From contig JADCFR010000007.1 in the NCBI GenBank assembly GCA_020249415.1, positions 1 to 10,151 of the forward strand: DNA of 10,151 bases, in the 5' to 3' direction. Positions 1 to 6,862 of this stretch are shown in pieces. The DNA comes from Roseomonas sp. Its GTDB lineage: Bacteria; Pseudomonadota; Alphaproteobacteria; Acetobacterales; Acetobacteraceae. The notes under the pieces were generated by a model. That model ran no database searches. It was not told the origin of the DNA and saw only the letters and a list, made by a program, of their open reading frames with translations. The translations under genes were made by a program, and so were the position numbers. Each line of letters starts with the position of its first letter. Within the stretch, counting starts at the first letter, position 1.

Positions 1-239
1 AGCAGCAAAACCGCCGCCCTTTCGGCGAGCATGGCGGTTTGCGTATGGCGCGTGGGCGTCGGCCCGGGCGATTCGGCATTTGGCATGGTTGGCTCCTGCA
101 ACCACACCCAAGCACAGTCGGGCTCCTTCGGGAAAGCGCACAAGCATTTTCAGTCACAACAAGGTCAGCGCGCCAAGGTTTGATTGACGAACGCCGCCAG
201 GGGCGTGAAGCTCTCGCTCCTGAAACAGGGGAAAGACCC
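1..239. other. Left-edge non-coding stretch, leader of the binding-protein gene
   Basis: No convincing gene is seen here. The reading frame of the downstream binding protein stays open back to position 39. However, the residues it would add (rich in Arg, Gly and Ser) precede a clean signal peptide and look like read-through of non-coding DNA. The stretch contains the hairpin described separately at the left edge and the ribosome binding site AGGGGA at 227-232, 7 nt before the ATG at 240. No promoter could be assigned with confidence. The transcript of the following gene presumably starts somewhere in this stretch or upstream of the window. Confidence 0.6.
8..40. terminator. Possible hairpin terminator at the left edge
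   Basis: AAACCGCC (8-15) and GGCGGTTT (33-40) form a perfect 8-bp inverted repeat with a 17-nt loop. The plus-strand stem ends in only three T. Read on the minus strand it ends in TTTTGCTGCT. It could be the terminator of a gene lying left of the window. The long loop and short T tract make this a weak intrinsic terminator at best. Confidence 0.35.
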
Positions 240-1808
240 ATGGGCATGATGAGAAAGCTGATTTTGGCGGCAAGCTTGATGCTTTTGGGGATCGCGCCCA
301 CTCAGGCCCAACGCAACCTCACCATCGGTGCGCAATCCGCCCCTTCGGGCATGGACCCGCATTACCATTCCTCCAACCCGAATAACGCCATCCTGCGGCA
401 GATTTTCGAAACCCTGGTGGATTTCGACACTTCCGGCCGCCTGGTGCCGCGCCTTGCCGAATCCTGGCGTGCGATTGATGATCTCACCTGGGAATTCAGG
501 CTGCGTGACGGCGTCAAATTCCATGACGGCACGCCCTTCACGGCTGAGGATATTGCCTTTTCCTATGCGCGCGTGCCGACCATCACGAATAGCCCCGGCC
601 CCTTCACGCCTTTCGTGCGTAGCATCGCCGCGATTGAAATCCCGGAACCGCGCCGCATTCTGATCCGCACCAGGGAACCCAACCCCTTTCTGGATTGGGA
701 CCTTTCCAACATCATGATCCTCTCGCGCAGTCTGCATGCGAATGCCAGCTTGGGCGATTTCAACGCGGGCCGTGCCATGATCGGCACCGGCGCCTATCGC
801 CATGTCAGCTACACGCTGGGCGAAAGGCATGAAATCACCCGCAACCCCAATTACTGGGGTGAAGCGCAGCCCTGGGAAAGGGTGGTGACGCGCTTCATCA
901 GCAATGCCGGGGCGCGTGTTGCAACGCTGCTCTCTGGCGATGTGGATTTGATTGATTTCGTCCCCGTGCAGGATGTGCAACGCCTGACCAATGATGCGCG
1001 GCTGTCGGTCTTTGGTGTCGCCAGCAATGGCACCGCCTATCTTTTCCCCGATGCCGCGCGTGACCCTTCACCTTTTGTGACCGACAAGCAAGGCCGCGTG
1101 CTGGAACGCAACCCCTTGCGCGATGCGCGGGTGCGGCGCGCGCTTTCGCTCGCGATCAATCGGCAGGGCATTGTGGATCGGCTGCTGATGGGCCAAGGCA
1201 TGCCGGCGGAACAATTCGCAGCGCCTGCGGTGGCTGACCGCGCGCCCAATATGCCGCCGCCGCGCTATGATCTGGATCAGGCGCGTGCCTTGCTCCGGGA
1301 AGCGGGCTATCCCGATGGCTTCCGCATCACCATCCATAGCCCCAATGGCTGGTTCGCCTCAGACACTGATGTGGCGCAGGCCATCGCCCAGGGTTGGACA
1401 CGCCTTGGCATTGAAACCCGTGTGGAGGTCCTGCCGCCCGCCAATCTTTTCACCCGTGCGACAGCGCGGGAGTTTTCGATGTTCATGACCACCTATACCT
1501 CCTCCATCGCGGCCAATACGCTTCGGCAAGTGCTGATGACGCGGAATAGCGAAACCGGCGCCGGCCCCTTCAATCGCCAGCATTACTCCAACCCAGCGAT
1601 GGATGCGCCCTTGGCAGAAGCTTTGCGCACCATGGATACCGCGCGGCGCAATGCGCTGACCGCGCAAGCCATGCGGATCGGTATTGAGGATGCCGGCGTC
1701 ATTCCGATTTTCTATCTGAAAGTCTCCTGGGCGGGGCTCAGGAATAAGGTGAAGTATGATGCCTCGCCTTCCTGGTACACCAATGCACTGCTGGCGAGCC
1801 CGCCCTGA
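240..1808 (+). CDS. ABC transporter periplasmic substrate-binding protein, family 5 (peptide/oligopeptide type)
   Basis: This is the secreted receptor of a DppA/OppA/NikA-type ABC importer, 522 residues from the chosen start and the usual size for the family. The ATG at 240 is preferred because AGGGGA lies 7 nt upstream and the product then begins with a textbook signal peptide: a short MRK basic end, a hydrophobic stretch, and probable cleavage after Thr-Gln-Ala at residue 23. Residues 71-110 carry the family-5 signature: RLAESW, then WEFRLRDGVKFHDGTPF, then TAEDIAFSY. The C-terminal half continues the family pattern (DARVRRALSLAINR, then a LLREAGYPDGF stretch). The ligand cannot be read from sequence; peptides are most typical, but nickel, glutathione and other ligands occur. 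No permease or ATPase gene lies downstream. The M20 hydrolase starts 39 bp later and is probably co-transcribed. Confidence 0.93.
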   Translation: MGMMRKLILAASLMLLGIAPTQAQRNLTIGAQSAPSGMDPHYHSSNPNNAILRQIFETLVDFDTSGRLVPRLAESWRAIDDLTWEFRLRDGVKFHDGTPFTAEDIAFSYARVPTITNSPGPFTPFVRSIAAIEIPEPRRILIRTREPNPFLDWDLSNIMILSRSLHANASLGDFNAGRAMIGTGAYRHVSYTLGERHEITRNPNYWGEAQPWERVVTRFISNAGARVATLLSGDVDLIDFVPVQDVQRLTNDARLSVFGVASNGTAYLFPDAARDPSPFVTDKQGRVLERNPLRDARVRRALSLAINRQGIVDRLLMGQGMPAEQFAAPAVADRAPNMPPPRYDLDQARALLREAGYPDGFRITIHSPNGWFASDTDVAQAIAQGWTRLGIETRVEVLPPANLFTRATAREFSMFMTTYTSSIAANTLRQVLMTRNSETGAGPFNRQHYSNPAMDAPLAEALRTMDTARRNALTAQAMRIGIEDAGVIPIFYLKVSWAGLRNKVKYDASPSWYTNALLASPP

Positions 1809-1847
1809 ACGCAGCTTGATAACCACTGATAGGAAAGACTGATCAGT

Positions 1848-3128
1848 ATGGCCGATAAGGAAGCCATGGCGCGGATTACCGCCGCCATTGATGCAAATTT
1901 CGACAAGCAGGTGCAGTTCCTGGCGGAGCTGGTGCGCTTCCCCAGCCTGCGTGGCCGCGAAGCGCCCTTGCAGGATTGGTTCGCCCGCCAAATGGCGGCG
2001 CGTGGCTATGCGGTGGATCGTTACACGCTGGCCGATGTGCCGCCGCACCCGAAAATGGCGCCCATGGTGGAATGCGATCCCGCTGGCAGCGTGCAGGTGG
2101 TGGCGGCCTATCGCGCGAAGAACCCAACAGGCCGCAGCCTGATCCTGCAAGGCCATATTGATGTGGTGCCCGAAGGCCCCGCCGATATGTGGACCCACCC
2201 GCCCTATGCCGCCGTGATCCGCGATGGCTGGATGTATGGCCGCGGTGCGCATGACATGAAATCGGGCGTGGCCTGCATGGTCTATGCCATGGATGCCATT
2301 CGCGATGCCGGGTTTGAACCCGCCGCCGATGTTTATGTGGAAACGGTGACCGAAGAAGAAAGCACCGGCAATGGCGCGCTTTCGACGCTGCTGCGTGGTT
2401 ATCGCGCTGACGCTGCGCTGGTACCGGAACCGACGGGCCATACCATCACCCGCAGCCAAACCGGCACCATCTGGTTTCGGCTGCGCGTGCGCGGCATCCC
2501 CGTGCATGTCGCGGTGGCGCAGGATGGCAGCAATGCCATCATGTCGGCCTATGTGCTCATCCAGGCGCTGTATGAACATACGCGCAAATTGAATGAGGCC
2601 GCGCGGTCCAGCGCCTGGTATGCCGACATCAAGGACCCGATCAAATTCAACCCCGGCATTATTCGCGGCGGTGATTGGGCTTCTTCCACCCCCGCCTGGT
2701 GTGAGGTGGATTGCCGCATCGGCCTGGTGCCCGGCACCACGCCGGAAGAAGCCATGGCCGGCATTGAAGCGACGGTGCGCGCCGCTGCCAAGGGTGATGG
2801 CTTCCTCGCCAATAACCCGCCCGAGATCGTCTGGACCGGCTTTCAGACCGACCCCTATGTGCTTGAGCCAGGCAGCGAGGCCGAGGCCGTTTTGGCCGCC
2901 GCCCATGCCGCGGTCCATGGCGGCAGCCTGCCCGAACGCCGCACCACGGCGGTGAATGACACGCGCTATTACGGGCTGTACTTCGACATCCCAGGGCTCT
3001 GTTACGGCCCGAAGGGGGAGGGGGCGCATGCCTTTGATGAGCGGACCTCGATTGAGGATTTGCGCAAATGCACCCGCACCATCGCCACTTTCATCGCCAA
3101 TTGGTGCGGGGTTAGGCCACGCGATTAA
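1848..3128 (+). CDS. M20 family metallo-hydrolase, ArgE/DapE-type deacylase
   Basis: A cytoplasmic zinc-dependent hydrolase of 426 residues with no signal peptide. It belongs to the M20 family that includes acetylornithine deacetylase, succinyl-diaminopimelate desuccinylase and carboxypeptidases. The dinuclear metal site is complete: H103 with catalytic D105 in GHIDVV, bridging D136 in GAHDMKSG, the acidic cluster E169-E171 in TEEESTGNG (general base plus ligand), E194 in VPEPT, and the C-terminal H394 in GEGAHAFDE. A lid/dimerisation domain sits between about residues 200 and 315. AGGAAAG (1831-1837) lies 10 nt before the ATG. Placement 39 bp behind a peptide-type binding protein suggests it hydrolyses the imported compound, such as a dipeptide or N-acyl amino acid; that is inference. 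A biosynthetic ArgE or DapE role cannot be excluded, but no arg or dap genes lie nearby. Confidence 0.92.
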   Translation: MADKEAMARITAAIDANFDKQVQFLAELVRFPSLRGREAPLQDWFARQMAARGYAVDRYTLADVPPHPKMAPMVECDPAGSVQVVAAYRAKNPTGRSLILQGHIDVVPEGPADMWTHPPYAAVIRDGWMYGRGAHDMKSGVACMVYAMDAIRDAGFEPAADVYVETVTEEESTGNGALSTLLRGYRADAALVPEPTGHTITRSQTGTIWFRLRVRGIPVHVAVAQDGSNAIMSAYVLIQALYEHTRKLNEAARSSAWYADIKDPIKFNPGIIRGGDWASSTPAWCEVDCRIGLVPGTTPEEAMAGIEATVRAAAKGDGFLANNPPEIVWTGFQTDPYVLEPGSEAEAVLAAAHAAVHGGSLPERRTTAVNDTRYYGLYFDIPGLCYGPKGEGAHAFDERTSIEDLRKCTRTIATFIANWCGVRPRD

Positions 3129-3149
3129 ACCTGCCTTCAGCGCCAGGAG

Positions 3150-3167
3150 GGGCTTGGCCTCAAGCCC
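3150..3167. repeat. Intergenic hairpin between the hydrolase and aapJ
   Basis: GGGCTTG (3150-3156) and CAAGCCC (3161-3167) form a perfect 7-bp stem with a 4-nt GCCT loop, 21 bp after the hydrolase stop. No T run follows, so it is not a canonical intrinsic terminator. It may stabilise the 3' end or help Rho-dependent termination. A TATAGC hexamer at 3182-3187 could be a -10 box for aapJ, with a leader of about 40 nt, but no convincing -35 box accompanies it. Confidence 0.4.
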
Positions 3168-3235
3168 GGCAGCGGCCATGCTATAGCGGTGTGGCTGGCG
3201 CAAACCAGCTTCCTGAACCTATGGGAGACAGAAGA

Positions 3236-4270
3236 ATGATCCGATTTACCCGCGTCCTTTCCGGCGCGGCCTTGGCGGGGTTGATGGCCATCACCTCCAT
3301 CCCGGCCATGGCGCAAGCGCCGGCGGCCGATACCATGGCCGCCATTCGCGCCCGTGGGCAGCTTATCTGCTCCACCTCACCCTCTACGGTCGGCTTTTCC
3401 TTGCCGGATAGCCAGGGCGTATGGCGCGGGCTTGATGTGGATTATTGCCGCGCCGTTGCCACAGCAATCCTGGGCGACCCTAACCGGGTGCGGATTGTCC
3501 CTTCTTCGACGCAGCAGCGCTTCACGATGCTGCAATCCGGTGAAATTGACCTGCTGTCGCGCACCACGACCTGGACGCTGACGCGTGAAGCCTCGCTCGG
3601 CCTGGTTTTCGCGGGCATCAATGTCTATGACGGCCAGGGCTTCATGGTGCATCGCGATAGCGGCGTGACCTCGGCGAAGCAGCTTGATGGCGCCACGGTT
3701 TGCGTGCAGCCTGGCACCACCACCGAACTCAACATGACCGATTTCTTCCGCACCAATCGCCTGCGCTTCACCCCCGTGGTGATCGAGAATATCGAGGAAA
3801 TCCGTAGCGCCTTCATCAACAAGCGTTGCGACGCCTATACCACTGATGCGTCATCCCTGGCGTCCTTCGCCGCGGCGCAGGGCGCCAATGCCAATCGCTT
3901 CCTGCTGCTGCCCGAAATCATTTCCAAGGAACCGCTTGGTCCCGTGGTCCGCAAGGGTGACTGGCGCTACTTCGATGTTGTGCGCTGGGTGCATTTCGCG
4001 CTGGTGACGGCGGAAGAACTCGGCATTACGCAAGCCAATGTCGGCAGTTTCGCCAATAGCACCAACCCCGATATCCAGCGCTTCATGGGCCAGACCGGTG
4101 ATCTTGGCCAGATGCTGGGGCTTGAGCGGGATTGGGCGCCGCGCATCATTCGCGCTGTCGGGAATTACGGTGAGATCTGGGAACGCAACATGACGCCGAT
4201 TGGCTTTCCGCGCAGTGTCAACAACCTTTGGAGCAAGGGCGGTTTGCAATACGCGCCCCCGATGCGCTGA
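3236..4270 (+). CDS. aapJ: General L-amino-acid ABC transporter binding protein, AapJ-like (family 3)
   Basis: This is the periplasmic receptor of an Aap-type broad-range polar amino-acid importer; 344 residues, matching the roughly 340 of AapJ. The ATG at 3236 is chosen because GGGAG (3223-3227) lies 8 nt upstream and a clear signal peptide follows, with cleavage after Ala-Met-Ala at residue 26. Hallmarks are GFSLPDSQGVWRGLDVDYC (53-71), RFTMLQSGEIDLLSRTTTWT (95-114), VCVQPGTTTELN (155-166), RCDAYTTD (197-204), LLPEIISKEPLGP (224-236) and the C-terminal VGNYGEIWERN and KGGLQYAPP stretches. These match my recollection of rhizobial AapJ closely. The usual partners aapQ, aapM and aapP are absent: a terminator and convergent rpoH follow directly. 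It therefore works with a permease encoded elsewhere or is an extra receptor. An upstream in-frame ATG at 3221 is possible but less likely. Confidence 0.93.
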   Translation: MIRFTRVLSGAALAGLMAITSIPAMAQAPAADTMAAIRARGQLICSTSPSTVGFSLPDSQGVWRGLDVDYCRAVATAILGDPNRVRIVPSSTQQRFTMLQSGEIDLLSRTTTWTLTREASLGLVFAGINVYDGQGFMVHRDSGVTSAKQLDGATVCVQPGTTTELNMTDFFRTNRLRFTPVVIENIEEIRSAFINKRCDAYTTDASSLASFAAAQGANANRFLLLPEIISKEPLGPVVRKGDWRYFDVVRWVHFALVTAEELGITQANVGSFANSTNPDIQRFMGQTGDLGQMLGLERDWAPRIIRAVGNYGEIWERNMTPIGFPRSVNNLWSKGGLQYAPPMR

Positions 4271-4287
4271 AGCCATCAGGGCAAAAG

Positions 4288-4318
4288 AAAAGGCGGTGGA
4301 ATTTCCACCGCCTTTTTT
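4288..4318. terminator. Bidirectional intrinsic terminator between aapJ and rpoH
   Basis: GGCGGTGGA (4292-4300) pairs with TCCACCGCC (4304-4312) in a 9-bp GC-rich stem with a 3-nt loop. On the plus strand six T follow (4313-4318), ending aapJ. On the minus strand the stem is followed by TTTTCTTTT, ending rpoH, whose stop lies 17 bp away on the right. The flanking A and T runs extend the stem in both directions, a classic shared terminator for convergent genes. Confidence 0.93.
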
Positions 4319-4334
4319 GTTGCGTTGGGCTTAT

Positions 4335-5219
4335 TCAGCCAATCGTCAAGCGCCGATCCATGATCTGCTGACGCATGGATTTTTGCAGCTTTTCAAAGGC
4401 GCGCACTTCAATCTGGCGCACGCGTTCGCGGCTGATGTTGTAATGCTGCGAAAGCTCTTCCAGCGTGGTCGGTTCTTCCTTCAGCCGGCGTTCGATCAGG
4501 ATATGCCGTTCACGTTCATTCAGCGTCTTCAGCGCGCCGCTCAGCAATTCGCGGCGGTTTGACATGTCCTGATGTTCAGCGAGTTCCTGTTCCTGGTTCT
4601 CGCTCTCATCCACCAGCCAATCCTGCCATTCGCCTTCGCCATCGGCGCGGAGTGGCGCATTCAGGCTATTATCGGCGGCAGAGAGGCGCCGGTTCATCGA
4701 AATCACGTCCTGTTCGGGCACCTGCAGCACATGGCTGATCTTGGCCACCTGTTCGGGCTGCAAATCGCCTTCTTCCAGGGCGGACATTTGCGCCTTCAGC
4801 CGGCGCAGGTTGAAGAACAGCTTCTTCTGCGCCGCCGTGGTGCCCATTTTCACGAGCGACCAGGAATGCAGGATATATTCCTGAATGGCCGCGCGGATCC
4901 ACCACATGGCGTAAGTCGCCAGGCGGAAGCCGCGATCAGGGTCAAAGCGCTTGACCGCCTGCATCATCCCGACATTGCCCTCGGAAATCAGCTCACCCAC
5001 CGGCAGGCCATAGCCGCGATAGCCCATCGCGATCTTGGCGACCAAGCGCAGATGGGATGTGACAAGCTTATGCGCGGCCGGCTCATCGGCATTGTCGCGC
5101 CAACGGCGCGCGAGGCTGAGTTCTTCCTCAGCCGAGAGCATCGGGAATTTGCGAATGTCCTGGAGATAGCGGGAGAGGTTGCCCTCAGTCGCCATCGGAA
5201 TGGCCATAGAAGCTGCCAT
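4335..5219 (-). CDS. rpoH: RNA polymerase heat-shock sigma factor RpoH (sigma-32)
   Basis: An alternative sigma factor of 294 residues directing RNA polymerase to heat-shock promoters. Region 1.2 lies near residues 13-45 (NLSRYLQDIRKFPML). Region 2 spans about 50-120, with the core-binding signature ELISEGNVGMMQAVKRFDP from residue 76 and the -10 recognition segment TYAMWWIRAAIQEYIL. The RpoH-specific box QKKLFFNLRR occupies 131-140 and separates it from housekeeping sigma-70. Region 4 with its helix-turn-helix (TTLEELSQHYNISRERVRQIE) covers about 251-271. The start is firm: AGGAGGGT on the minus strand (5235-5228) lies 8 nt before the ATG. Alphaproteobacteria often carry more than one RpoH; which copy this is cannot be told. 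The separate terminator after rluD suggests an independent promoter in the 218-bp gap upstream. Confidence 0.96.
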   Translation of the reverse strand: MAASMAIPMATEGNLSRYLQDIRKFPMLSAEEELSLARRWRDNADEPAAHKLVTSHLRLVAKIAMGYRGYGLPVGELISEGNVGMMQAVKRFDPDRGFRLATYAMWWIRAAIQEYILHSWSLVKMGTTAAQKKLFFNLRRLKAQMSALEEGDLQPEQVAKISHVLQVPEQDVISMNRRLSAADNSLNAPLRADGEGEWQDWLVDESENQEQELAEHQDMSNRRELLSGALKTLNERERHILIERRLKEEPTTLEELSQHYNISRERVRQIEVRAFEKLQKSMRQQIMDRRLTIG

Positions 5220-5411
5220 GGTTTCATACCCTCCTGCACCGGCCTGCTCTGCCCCGAAGGCGGCATCCTGGGCCGATCATTAAATTTACGTCATCTCCCC
5301 CAAAGCCCTGACTGGTCGCCTGCCCCCTGAGGGGGCCTTGGCCGGCCGGGTCGCAACTGGCGCCCTGAGGAATCCGACACCGGGTTAATAGCGGGATTAG
5401 GGGGGGAATGC
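5220..5411 (-). promoter_or_regulatory. Leader and probable promoter region of rpoH
   Basis: This stretch lies between the rluD terminator and the rpoH start and has no gene. Read toward rpoH it holds an AT-rich patch (5290-5278, containing TAAATT) that could be a -10 element giving a leader of roughly 55 nt. No clear -35 partner and no sigma-32 type CTTGAA/CCCCAT pair was found. About 100 bp upstream of the gene, GCCCCC (5322-5327) and GGGGGC (5331-5336) form a perfect 6-bp stem with a 3-nt loop; whether it is transcribed is unknown. The strong ribosome binding site is at 5228-5235. Confidence 0.4.
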
Positions 5412-5436
5412 AAGAAAAACCGACTGAAATAGTCGG
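5412..5436 (-). terminator. Intrinsic terminator of rluD
   Basis: On the minus strand CCGACT, a 5-nt loop and AGTCGG (5436-5420) form a 6-bp stem followed by TTTTTCTT (5419-5412). It begins one nucleotide after the rluD stop region and points toward rpoH. It should end most rluD transcripts before rpoH. Confidence 0.75.
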
Positions 5437-5437
5437 G

Positions 5438-6409
5438 TTACTCGGCGTTACCATCCAGTAATGTAAGCAGCGCGGCCATGTCCTCGGGCAGCGGGCGTTC
5501 GAAGTGCAGCGGCTGGCCGCTGATGGGGTGGCGAAAGCCAAGGCTTGCGGCGTGCAGCGCCTGGCGCGGGAAGGCCAGAAGCGCATCGCGCACCGGCGGC
5601 GGCAGGGTGCGGGCAGAGGCCGGGGTGCGGCGCAGATAGACCGGGTCCCCCACCAAAGGATGGCCGAGATGGGCCATGTGCACGCGGATTTGATGCGTCC
5701 GCCCGGTCAGCAGCCGGCAGGCAACCAGGGCGCAGGCCGTCCCCCAGGAACGCAGCACCTTATAGCGTGTGATGGCCGGCTTGCCGCGTTCCACCACGGC
5801 CATGCGCTTGCGATCCGCCGGGTGCCGACCAATCGGGGCATTGATTTCACCCTCCATGGCCGCCGGCAGCCCCCAGCAAAGCGCCAGATAATGCCGGTCC
5901 AGATCACGTTCGGCGAAGCTTTCGGAAAGGCGCCGCAACGCCAATTCGGTCTTGGCCGCGACCATGACGCCGGAGGTGTCCTTGTCCAACCGATGCACAA
6001 TGCCGGGCCGCTTTTCCCCGCCAATGCCGGGCAGGTCATCCCCGGCATGGGCCAAAAGCGCATTGACCAAGGTGCCATCCTGATTGCCGGGCGCGGGATG
6101 CACGACCAGCCCCGCGGGTTTGTCCAGCACGATCAGGTCCGCATCCTCATGCAATATGGTCAGCGGGATATCCTGTGGCTGGGGCAGGCCAGGGATGGCC
6201 GCCGGGATGTCGAGCGCGTAAAGCGCGCCGGGGCGAATCGCCTCGGCGGGTTCGCGGAGCGCCTGTCCATCCCGGCTGGCATGGCCCGCGACAATCAGGG
6301 CCTTGACGCGGGAGCGGGAGAGAGAACCTATCGCCTCGGCAAGGAAGCGATCGGCACGCATGCCGGCCGCTTCCGGGGGCGCGCGGAATTCGTGGCGTTC
6401 GGCGTTCAA
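5438..6409 (-). CDS. rluD: 23S rRNA pseudouridine synthase, RluD/RluA family
   Basis: A cytoplasmic enzyme isomerising uridine to pseudouridine in 23S rRNA (RluD acts on helix 69, residues 1911/1915/1917 in E. coli). From the chosen start it has 323 residues, close to E. coli RluD. An S4 RNA-binding domain covers about 15-75 (MRADRFLAEAIG, then SRVKALI). The catalytic domain carries VVHPAPGNQDGTLVNALL and the RluA motif HRLDKDTSG (139-147) with catalytic D142. GRTHQIRVHMAHLGHPLVGD is the conserved later motif. The TTG at 6409 is preferred because GGAAGA on the minus strand (6422-6417) lies 7 nt upstream and the product then begins with the normal short lead into the S4 domain. A TTG at 6436 or longer forms up to 6511 would overlap the opposite gene. 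RluC is the main alternative identity; the rluD-rpoH order is familiar in alphaproteobacteria. Confidence 0.9.
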   Translation of the reverse strand: MNAERHEFRAPPEAAGMRADRFLAEAIGSLSRSRVKALIVAGHASRDGQALREPAEAIRPGALYALDIPAAIPGLPQPQDIPLTILHEDADLIVLDKPAGLVVHPAPGNQDGTLVNALLAHAGDDLPGIGGEKRPGIVHRLDKDTSGVMVAAKTELALRRLSESFAERDLDRHYLALCWGLPAAMEGEINAPIGRHPADRKRMAVVERGKPAITRYKVLRSWGTACALVACRLLTGRTHQIRVHMAHLGHPLVGDPVYLRRTPASARTLPPPVRDALLAFPRQALHAASLGFRHPISGQPLHFERPLPEDMAALLTLLDGNAE

Positions 6410-6422
6410 AAGGGGGTCTTCC
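6410..6422. promoter_or_regulatory. 13-bp divergent start junction with back-to-back ribosome binding sites
   Basis: Between the TTG of rluD (minus, 6409) and the GTG of the DUF6476 gene (plus, 6423) only 13 bp remain. AGGGGG (6411-6416) is the plus-strand ribosome binding site, 6 nt before the GTG. GGAAGA on the minus strand (6422-6417) serves rluD. Both promoters must therefore lie inside the opposite gene, so the 5' ends of the two transcripts would be complementary. This depends on both start choices. Confidence 0.5.
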
Positions 6423-6695
6423 GTGCGGTTGCTCAAGGCTTTGGTGATTGGGATGGGGGTGCTGATTGTGTTCGGCACCGTGACGCTGATTGTGCTGATC
6501 GTCCAGCGCACGGCGAATATGGGGAGCAGCTTTACGGCTTCGGGGCTTGGTCAGCCCGAAGGCTCGCGCATTGCTGGCATCGCCGGGGCGGAAAGAACCA
6601 TCGCGATATGGGTTGTGCGGCCCGATGGGGAAAGGGTGCTGCTGTTTGACCCGGCGCGCGGGCGCGTGGTCGGCGAAATTCGCCCGGGCGAATAG
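6423..6695 (+). CDS. Small membrane-anchored protein, DUF6476 family
   Basis: A 90-residue protein with one N-terminal membrane helix (about residues 5-27, [17 protein letters not shown] then TLIVLIVQR) and a small soluble tail. The tail contains [19 protein letters not shown], then a [19 protein letters not shown] stretch that resembles a single beta-propeller-like blade. I recognise it as the DUF6476 family found in alphaproteobacteria beside RluA-type synthases and rpoH. Its function is unknown to me. The GTG at 6423 is chosen for AGGGGG 6 nt upstream; the frame is open further back to 6303, but that part runs antisense to rluD and does not look like protein. The tail probably faces the periplasm if the basic N-terminus stays inside. 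The next gene starts 2 nt after its stop, so the two are likely translated together. Confidence 0.75.
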   Translation: MRLLKALVIGMGVLIVFGTVTLIVLIVQRTANMGSSFTASGLGQPEGSRIAGIAGAERTIAIWVVRPDGERVLLFDPARGRVVGEIRPGE

Positions 6696-6697
6696 GC

Positions 6698-6862
6698 GTG
6701 GCACATCGCAAGCCCAATTTGCCGCAAAAGCTTTGCGCGGCCTGCAACCGCCCCTTCACCTGGCGCAAGAAATGGGAGCGTGTATGGGAGGAGGTGCGTT
6801 ATTGCTCGGACGCCTGCCGTGATGGGCGCCGGGCCGCCAGCATTCAAAAGAGCAAAGGCTGA
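6698..6862 (+). CDS. Four-cysteine small protein, DUF2256 family
   Basis: A 54-residue basic protein starting with GTG 2 nt after the DUF6476 stop and ending at the TGA at 6860-6862. It reads [20 protein letters not shown] followed by [20 protein letters not shown]. Cysteines C13/C16 (CxxC) and C36/C40 (CxxxC) would form a small zinc-ribbon-like knuckle. The LPxKxC, [13 protein letters not shown] and VRYCSxxCR pattern matches the DUF2256 family as I remember it. The molecular role is unknown; nucleic-acid or protein binding through a bound zinc is only a guess. No strong ribosome binding site precedes the start, which fits translational coupling to the preceding gene. It is easily missed because it is short and has a GTG start. 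Confidence 0.85.
   Translation: MAHRKPNLPQKLCAACNRPFTWRKKWERVWEEVRYCSDACRDGRRAASIQKSKG

Noticed and set aside
80..100. Possible sigma-54 promoter (TTGGCA followed by CTGCA)
   Set aside because: The spacing between the GG and GC dinucleotides is 8 or 14 nt instead of the required 10.
39..239. 67-residue N-terminal extension of the binding protein
   Set aside because: A ribosome binding site and a clean signal peptide begin at 240. The extension would bury the signal peptide and looks non-coding.
1359..3203. A 614-codon open frame on the minus strand across the binding-protein and M20 genes
   Set aside because: It runs antisense to two genes with complete family motifs. Its translation is rich in His, Gly, Arg and Ile without any recognisable domain, as expected for the mirror frame of GC-rich coding DNA.
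4572..5330. A 252-codon plus-strand open frame opposite rpoH
   Set aside because: It is antisense to a full-length RpoH and has no recognisable motif.
5504..6649. A 381-codon plus-strand open frame opposite rluD
   Set aside because: The opposite strand encodes intact S4 and RluA catalytic motifs; this frame shows no domain and overlaps the real DUF6476 gene in another frame.
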